Assembly: GCA_002348425.1 (NCBI GenBank)
Contig: DEBE01000034.1
Location: 1 to 20,602 of the forward strand
Source of the DNA: Alphaproteobacteria bacterium UBA2964
GTDB lineage: Bacteria > Pseudomonadota > Alphaproteobacteria > MPNO01 > UBA2964
Direction: 5' to 3'
DNA length: 20,602 nucleotides
Positions within the stretch are counted from its first letter, which is position 1. Every line of letters starts with the position of its first letter. The translations under genes and the position numbers were made by a program. Below, in pieces: positions 16,192-20,602 of the stretch. A model generated the notes under the pieces. That model was not told the DNA's origin and made no database searches. It saw only the letters and a list, made by a program, of their open reading frames with translations.

Positions 16192-16304
16192 ATGCCAATT
16201 TTATAAAGTAAAAAGTTACAATCACCCTTTATTCTATGTAAACTAAGTGCAAGCGACAACTGTCGGGGCTTTATTGCATACTGACCGCGTGTCATATTAC
16301 CCAC

Positions 16305-17216
16305 ATGTCAAAAAATGAGACCTCGACAGTTAGGATATTTGACCGTCAAACCATCGAACTACGGCGAAAAAGGGCTACCACCAAATTTTCTGCACATGAT
16401 TTTATGTTTAAGGAAGTAGCTGAACGATTAATTCAACGAATCACCGATGTAAAAAGAAAATTTGGTCTCACCATAGATTTAGGAGCTAGGACGAAGCATC
16501 TAAAACAAATGTTATCGAAAGAAGAATCTATTAATAATATAATTTCATTTGGACTAATTCGCGATCTAAAAGATTGCGATTTAATTGGCAACGAGGAAGT
16601 TATGCCTTTTAAAGTTGCTAGTGCCGATTTACTTGTTAGTAACTTAGTTTTCCATTGGACCAACGACCTCGTCGGTACATTAATACAATGCCGACAAATT
16701 CTTAAACCCGATGGCTTATTCTTAGCAGCATTATTCGGGGGAAACACCCTAACAGAACTAAGACAGGTTATGGTCGAAGTTGAAAACGAGATTTCAGGAG
16801 GTGTTTGGCCTAGAATATCTCCGCTTATCCAATTGCCAGATGCGGCAGCACTTTTACAACGATCAGGATATAACCTGCCTGTAGCAGATACAGATACCAT
16901 TACCGTTACCTACTCAGACGCATTTTCTTTAATGCGCGACCTACGGGGCATGGGAGAAACAAACGCTACATTAGCGCGTAAGCGACACTTTTCTAAAAGA
17001 AGTATATTTTCTCAAGTAGCAAAACGGTATCATATGCTTTTCGCGGATAGTAAAGGCAGAATACCCGCTACTTTTCAGATTATATATTTAACTGGTTGGG
17101 CTCCAGATGAGGCACAACCACTACCCTTAAAACCTGGCACTGCCACACAACGATTAGCAGATGCATTGGATAGCACAGAGCAATCAGCTGGAGACACTGC
17201 CAAACCAAAAATATAA
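16305..17216 (+). CDS. NDUFAF5/BioC-type SAM-dependent methyltransferase-fold protein
   Basis: This 303-residue protein belongs to the alphaproteobacterial group related to mitochondrial NDUFAF5, which hydroxylates an arginine of the complex I subunit NDUFS7 during assembly. Recognisable segments are IFDRQTIELRRKRA at 11-24, FMFKEVAERLIQRITDVKRKF at about 33-53, LVSNLVFHWTNDL, ILKPDGLFLAALFGGNTL and GGVWPRISPLIQLPDAAALL. The SAM motif I is degenerate: TIDLGARTKHL (56-66) in place of a DxGxGxG pattern, as commonly seen in this subgroup. In alphaproteobacteria this gene usually sits between mutT/argJ and comF/grxC; here it is in the same area without comF. The plus-strand gene ends six bases from the convergent MFS stop. 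ATG 16305 has no clear Shine-Dalgarno. Function by homology only; whether it hydroxylates NuoB is inference. Confidence 0.8.
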   Translation: MSKNETSTVRIFDRQTIELRRKRATTKFSAHDFMFKEVAERLIQRITDVKRKFGLTIDLGARTKHLKQMLSKEESINNIISFGLIRDLKDCDLIGNEEVMPFKVASADLLVSNLVFHWTNDLVGTLIQCRQILKPDGLFLAALFGGNTLTELRQVMVEVENEISGGVWPRISPLIQLPDAAALLQRSGYNLPVADTDTITVTYSDAFSLMRDLRGMGETNATLARKRHFSKRSIFSQVAKRYHMLFADSKGRIPATFQIIYLTGWAPDEAQPLPLKPGTATQRLADALDSTEQSAGDTAKPKI

Positions 17217-17222
17217 GTATAT

Positions 17223-18491
17223 TTAACGCGTCTTCTCAAGTTTGACAGTCTCCAAATTACTATCCCTTTTTTCAGGAACAGACCAAGCTAAGACTGCAGC
17301 CAAGAGTGCAAAGGCAAGGGCCATAATCCAAGTCCAGTCGTAGGTTTGAAAAAAGTCAAACATAGTTCCGCCAACAAGCGCCCCAAGGGCACCACCAATT
17401 GAATGACCAAGAAACAAAATACCCATATTGAAACCCATAGTGCTGACGCCTAAATGACTTGCAATAAGTCCTGCTGTTGGCGGCACAGTGGCAAAGTCGA
17501 GAGTGCCAAATATAATTGCGAAAAGAAACAGTATGGCGTAATTATCGGTGATAAAAAACAACATTATAAAGGATAGCGCCCGCAGGAAATAAACCGTACC
17601 TAATAATCCCGGGCGACTGAGTCTGTCGGTTAAAAATCCTGACAAAACCATTCCAAACATATCAAAACCGGCAAGCACCCCTGTAGCTGCTGCTCCTGTT
17701 GTAATAGAAAATCCGCAAGAGGCCGCGTAAGGAATTAAATGTACTTTGACGACACCAGCTGTTGTAAAACCACATATAAAATAGGCTCCACCCAAAAGCC
17801 AGAAGACAGGATGACGTATTAAAAGGTTAAATTTTTCGAGAAAAGACTTGGAATTTTCCTCTGACTCTTTTTTCTCATCGCCACTTTTTCCCTCATTAGG
17901 TAAGAGGAAGAGAGAAAGTAGGCCCATTCCAATAATTAAAATACCAAATAAAGTTAATGTCGGGCGCCATCCAATCAAAGTAATTACCCAGGCTATTAGT
18001 GGAATAAACAGAAGTTGGCCTCCACCAACACCTGAAGTGCCAATTGAAGTTGCTAAGCCCCTATTTTCAATAAATTCACGCGTGATTGTAGCCGTTGCTA
18101 CCGGCAAACTAATCATCCCGTAGCCGATGGCAGATAAAATGCAATAAATCCCGATAAAAACCCAGGCTGGGGATAACCAAATCGCGGCATTATCCATGAA
18201 AGCAGCAATAATTATACAGAAACCACTTAACATAGTGCCGCCAGAAACGAGATAACGGGCTCCAAATTTATCCAACAGATGGCCGGCATAGGGAGCAACT
18301 CCTCCCATTATGATCATTATCAGCGCAGCACCAGAGGTTAAAAACGTTCTCGTCCAATCAAACTCCTTTTCCCAAACCGGAATCAGAACAGGCAACGACA
18401 TCCGCGCAGCAAATGAAAAACTAACGGTGAAAAAAATTACCGCTACAATAAGCCAACCACGCGGGTTGGAACGAAAAATAGAAAATATCAT
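17223..18491 (-). CDS. Major facilitator superfamily transporter
   Basis: This integral membrane protein of 422 residues has about 12 predicted helices in two halves, separated by a charged loop (about residues 200-225, with GDEKKESEENSKS). The loop after helix 2 reads GHLLDKFGARYL, a good version of the MFS G-x-x-x-D-R/K-x-G-R signature. The corresponding C-terminal loop is GFLTDRLSRPGLL. Overall it looks like the oxalate/formate antiporter and monocarboxylate-transporter branch, which suggests an organic anion substrate; this is inference. It is the third gene of argJ-mutT-MFS, with nine bases between mutT and its ATG, and no separate Shine-Dalgarno is evident, so coupled expression is likely. 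Ordinarily argJ-mutT is not followed by a transporter here, so this may be a local insertion. Confidence 0.88.
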   Translation of the reverse strand: MIFSIFRSNPRGWLIVAVIFFTVSFSFAARMSLPVLIPVWEKEFDWTRTFLTSGAALIMIIMGGVAPYAGHLLDKFGARYLVSGGTMLSGFCIIIAAFMDNAAIWLSPAWVFIGIYCILSAIGYGMISLPVATATITREFIENRGLATSIGTSGVGGGQLLFIPLIAWVITLIGWRPTLTLFGILIIGMGLLSLFLLPNEGKSGDEKKESEENSKSFLEKFNLLIRHPVFWLLGGAYFICGFTTAGVVKVHLIPYAASCGFSITTGAAATGVLAGFDMFGMVLSGFLTDRLSRPGLLGTVYFLRALSFIMLFFITDNYAILFLFAIIFGTLDFATVPPTAGLIASHLGVSTMGFNMGILFLGHSIGGALGALVGGTMFDFFQTYDWTWIMALAFALLAAVLAWSVPEKRDSNLETVKLEKTR

Positions 18492-18500
18492 TTAAAAATT

Positions 18501-18911
18501 TTACAATAAATCACGCAACATGGCGACTATAGGCGTATCCGCGGGCAGCATCGGATATTCTTTGAGTTTCTTTGGTCTTACCCATTTAAAAACTTGGCCC
18601 TCCATTGACTGCACGGATCCCTCCCACACGCGGCACACATAAAGTGGCATCAGTAGATGAAACTTTTCATATTTATATGATGCGAAAGTAAAAGGCGCTA
18701 AACACTTATCACTTACATCGATACCGAGTTCCTCTTTCAGTTCTCGTATCAGGGCTTGCTCCGGGTTTTCTCCATCCTCAATTTTCCCCCCGGGAAACTC
18801 CCAAAGCCCTGACATTGACTTGTTTTTGGGTCGCTGAGAAATCAGGATCCGACCGTCTACGTCTACCAAGGCGACTGCTACGACCAGAATCAGAGGTAGA
18901 TCATCAGCCAC
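18501..18911 (-). CDS. mutT: 8-oxo-dGTP diphosphatase (Nudix hydrolase)
   Basis: MutT removes oxidised 8-oxo-dGTP from the nucleotide pool and so prevents A:T to C:G mutations. The 136-residue length is normal. The Nudix box is perfect: Gly42, then Glu48, Arg56-Glu57, Glu60-Glu61, Gly63 and Ile64, which are the residues coordinating the metal. ISQRPKNKSMSGLWEFPGGK upstream of the box is characteristic of MutT itself rather than other Nudix enzymes. The tail MLPADTPIVAML also fits. The start is GTG at 18911, nine bases after the argJ stop, with only AAAGA close by as a ribosome site. It is the usual alphaproteobacterial neighbour of argJ and is probably translated from the same message. Confidence 0.94.
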   Translation of the reverse strand: MADDLPLILVVAVALVDVDGRILISQRPKNKSMSGLWEFPGGKIEDGENPEQALIRELKEELGIDVSDKCLAPFTFASYKYEKFHLLMPLYVCRVWEGSVQSMEGQVFKWVRPKKLKEYPMLPADTPIVAMLRDLL

Positions 18912-18920
18912 TCTTTAATC

Positions 18921-20150
18921 TCATGTCCGATATTCTGCATTAATTTTGATGTAGCCGTGAGTTAAATCACAGGTCCATACTGTTGCTTTTCCACTGCCGA
19001 TACCAACATCAACTTCAATTTCAATTTTTTTTCCTTGCATATGTTTTGTTACAATATCTTCTTCATAATATGGATCCCGACCCCCATTTTTAGTAACCGA
19101 CACGCCCCCTATCTTTATTTTCAAAGAATCCCGATCCGCCTTTTCGCCAGCTTTTCCTACAGCCATTACAATTCTACCCCAATTTGCATCCTCTCCTGCT
19201 ATAGCGGTTTTAACCAGAGGTGAATTAGCTATTACCAAGCCAATATTTTTAGCCGCCCGCTTAGAAGCTGCACCGATTACAGAAATTTGGATAAATTTCT
19301 GTGCCCCCTCTCCATCTCTAACAATCTGTTGTGCTAAATCAATCATCAAAATTTCTAGTGCATTTATGAAATTCTTCAGCCGTGAATCTTTAAAATCCGT
19401 GATTAATTGATTTTTCGCTTTTCCTGTAGCGCATAACAAAACGGTATCACTTGTTGATGTATCACTATCCACAGTAATGGAGTTAAATGATTTATCCACT
19501 GCAGCGGCAAGAGCTTTTTGTAAAACAGGTTGTGCAATTTTAGCATCCGTAAACACGTAACCGAGCATAGTACCCATGTTAGGCGCAATCATACCTGAGC
19601 CTTTTGCAATACCATTTAAGGTCACAGTAACACCACCAATTTCTGTAACTATACTAGCGCCTTTTGGAAAAGTATCGGTGGTCATTATTGCAGACGCCGC
19701 AGCTCTCCATGCTTTTCCAGATGTTTTCTTTTCCAATTTAGGAAGCATTTTGACTATTTTATCGACGGGCAAGGGTTCGCCAATTACTCCTGTTGAGGAA
19801 ATAAAAACGTGATTTTCTCTACAACCAATAATTTTAGCTGTTGTTTTAACTGTTTTCTTTACGGCCAATTCGCCTATATGACCGGTAAATGCGTTGGCAT
19901 TGCCAGAATTAACTACTATTGCTCGCGCACGGGTACTCTTAAGTGCCTTTTTGCACCAAAGAATAGGTGCTGCTGCGGCCAACGATTTCGTAAATACTCC
20001 AGCTATAACGGTACCGCGGGCTAATTTCGCTAACATTAAATCTTTGCGCCCCTTTTTAGATATACCGCATGAACCTACCGCGATTGATATGCCAGAGATC
20101 TGAGGCAATTTAGGAAACTTTTTTGGAGCAAGAGGAGATTTAGTTGTCAT
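18921..20150 (-). CDS. argJ: Bifunctional ornithine acetyltransferase / N-acetylglutamate synthase
   Basis: ArgJ moves the acetyl group from N-acetylornithine to glutamate, recycling it in the cyclic arginine pathway; many versions also acetylate glutamate from acetyl-CoA. The 409-residue precursor is made inactive and cuts itself into two chains. The self-cleavage region is KGSGMIAPNMGTMLGY: the nucleophile that heads the beta chain is Thr194, preceded by Gly193 where most family members have Ala. The oxyanion-hole Thr-Gly is in ISSTGVIGEPLP (about 118-128). AIVVNSGNANAFTG (77-90) and SITVDSDTSTSDT are further family signatures. Whether it is mono- or bifunctional cannot be read here. It leads the argJ-mutT-MFS operon, with a TATAAT at 20154-20159 lying too close to the ATG to be a confident promoter. 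Confidence 0.95.
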   Translation of the reverse strand: MTTKSPLAPKKFPKLPQISGISIAVGSCGISKKGRKDLMLAKLARGTVIAGVFTKSLAAAAPILWCKKALKSTRARAIVVNSGNANAFTGHIGELAVKKTVKTTAKIIGCRENHVFISSTGVIGEPLPVDKIVKMLPKLEKKTSGKAWRAAASAIMTTDTFPKGASIVTEIGGVTVTLNGIAKGSGMIAPNMGTMLGYVFTDAKIAQPVLQKALAAAVDKSFNSITVDSDTSTSDTVLLCATGKAKNQLITDFKDSRLKNFINALEILMIDLAQQIVRDGEGAQKFIQISVIGAASKRAAKNIGLVIANSPLVKTAIAGEDANWGRIVMAVGKAGEKADRDSLKIKIGGVSVTKNGGRDPYYEEDIVTKHMQGKKIEIEVDVGIGSGKATVWTCDLTHGYIKINAEYRT

Positions 20151-20254
20151 CGTATTATATACATATCTGCCTAAGATTAATTAGACAAAACTAAAAATTG
20201 ATTATTTACAACAATTCTTTTCTTTAACATATGCAGTTAGTTGGCGTACAAGGA

Positions 20255-20260
20255 TATAAT
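20255..20260 (+). promoter_or_regulatory. Possible -10 box upstream of secA
   Basis: A perfect TATAAT lies 126 bp upstream of the secA start in the 235-bp gap shared with divergent argJ. No good -35 hexamer is found 15-18 bp before it; TTGGCG at 20241-20246 is only eight bases away. The gap otherwise shows AT-rich sequence without hairpins that I would call a terminator or riboswitch. Confidence 0.2.
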
Positions 20261-20385
20261 AATTGTAAAAATCCACGGGGCATATTGCTAATCGTTGCTA
20301 AAGACATCAAAAATACTCATGTATTTTATTCGTTTAGAATTAAATAATGAAGATTAGATAGTAAACTATACTTGAGAGAGGTTAA

Positions 20386-20602
20386 ATGTTCGCTGCAATT
20401 GCAGAGAGCGTTTTCGGAAGCGCCAATAGTCGCTATCTGAAACGACTTGAGAAAAAAGCTGTACAAATAAATTCGCTTGAAAAAGAACTAGAAAATTTAA
20501 GCGACGAGAAGCTACGCTTACGTACGGAAGAGTTTCGTGACCGTTATAAGAATGGACAGTCATTAGACGACTTGTTAGGCGAAGCATTTGCCACAGTTCG
20601 TG
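20386..20602 (+). CDS. secA: Preprotein translocase ATPase SecA, N-terminal fragment
   Basis: SecA is the ATPase motor that pushes unfolded preproteins through the SecYEG channel. The gene is cut by the right edge after 72 codons. What remains fits the SecA N-terminus: ESVFGSANSRYLKRL at 8-22, then the helical KAVQINSLEKELENLSDEKLR, TEEFRDRYKNGQSL and LLGEAFATVR, the last being just before the nucleotide-binding domain. ATG 20386 has GAGG five bases upstream, a good ribosome site. It is divergent from argJ. In many alphaproteobacteria a parvulin-type peptidyl-prolyl isomerase gene lies between secA and argJ; it is absent here. The identification is firm despite the short length. Confidence 0.93.
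   Translation, partial: MFAAIAESVFGSANSRYLKRLEKKAVQINSLEKELENLSDEKLRLRTEEFRDRYKNGQSLDDLLGEAFATVR

Noticed and set aside
16433..16900. Minus-strand 155-codon open frame inside the NDUFAF5-like gene
   Set aside because: Antisense of a recognisable gene, no family features and no ribosome site.
20231..20347. A 38-codon plus-strand open frame in the argJ-secA gap
   Set aside because: No Shine-Dalgarno, no recognisable sequence, and the TATAAT that may serve secA lies inside it.

Overview
The window is an AT-rich stretch (roughly 40% GC by eye) of a bacterial chromosome that is almost certainly alphaproteobacterial. The evidence is gene content and order: secA next to argJ-mutT, an NDUFAF5-like methyltransferase, grxC, a DUF1178 protein, ubiG, lysC, ptsP (GAF-type nitrogen EI), prfA-prmC and a DUF4167 protein. 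From general knowledge this is the housekeeping neighbourhood found in many alphaproteobacteria. The histidyl-tRNA synthetase is the ordinary bacterial type, which argues against the Rhodobacterales/Rhizobiales/Caulobacterales group and fits a low-GC Rhodospirillales-like or uncultured marine lineage. That placement is inference. Coding density is high, the longest gap is about 235 bp, and no mobile element, tRNA, rRNA or CRISPR array was seen.

Layout. 1-297 (minus) is the start of a CoA-binding acyl-CoA synthetase-like gene. 520-1836 (plus) is a membrane-anchored M23 endopeptidase. 1865-3208 (minus) holds an unrecognised Lys-rich small protein and a 3-hydroxyisobutyrate dehydrogenase-family oxidoreductase. 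3351-3902 (minus) is the DUF4167 protein, followed by a gap with several hairpins and a T-run that may encode a structured RNA. 4125-12212 (minus) is a long co-directional block: lysC, ptsP, a RodZ-like gene, hisS, prfA and prmC in transcription order. 12373-13143 (plus) is ubiG, facing DUF1178 (minus). 13696-14250 (plus) is a small methyltransferase. 14291-16191 (minus) is a four-domain rhodanese protein followed by grxC. 16305-17216 (plus) is an NDUFAF5-like methyltransferase. 17223-20150 (minus) is an argJ-mutT-MFS transporter operon. 20386 to the end (plus) is the start of secA.

Functional themes. Translation is represented by HisRS, RF1 and the methyltransferase that modifies its GGQ motif. 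Amino-acid supply is represented by aspartate kinase and ArgJ. Other genes serve respiration (UbiG and possibly complex I assembly through the NDUFAF5 homolog), thiol and sulfane-sulfur handling (Grx3 and the rhodanese), the envelope (M23 peptidase, RodZ-like protein, SecA), regulatory phosphotransfer (PtsP) and nucleotide sanitation (MutT).

No clearly new multi-gene system is visible. The least explained elements are the structured gap at 3938-4117, the four-rhodanese protein with catalytic cysteines lost in half of its domains, the unrecognised 129-residue protein, and several departures from the usual gene neighbourhood.
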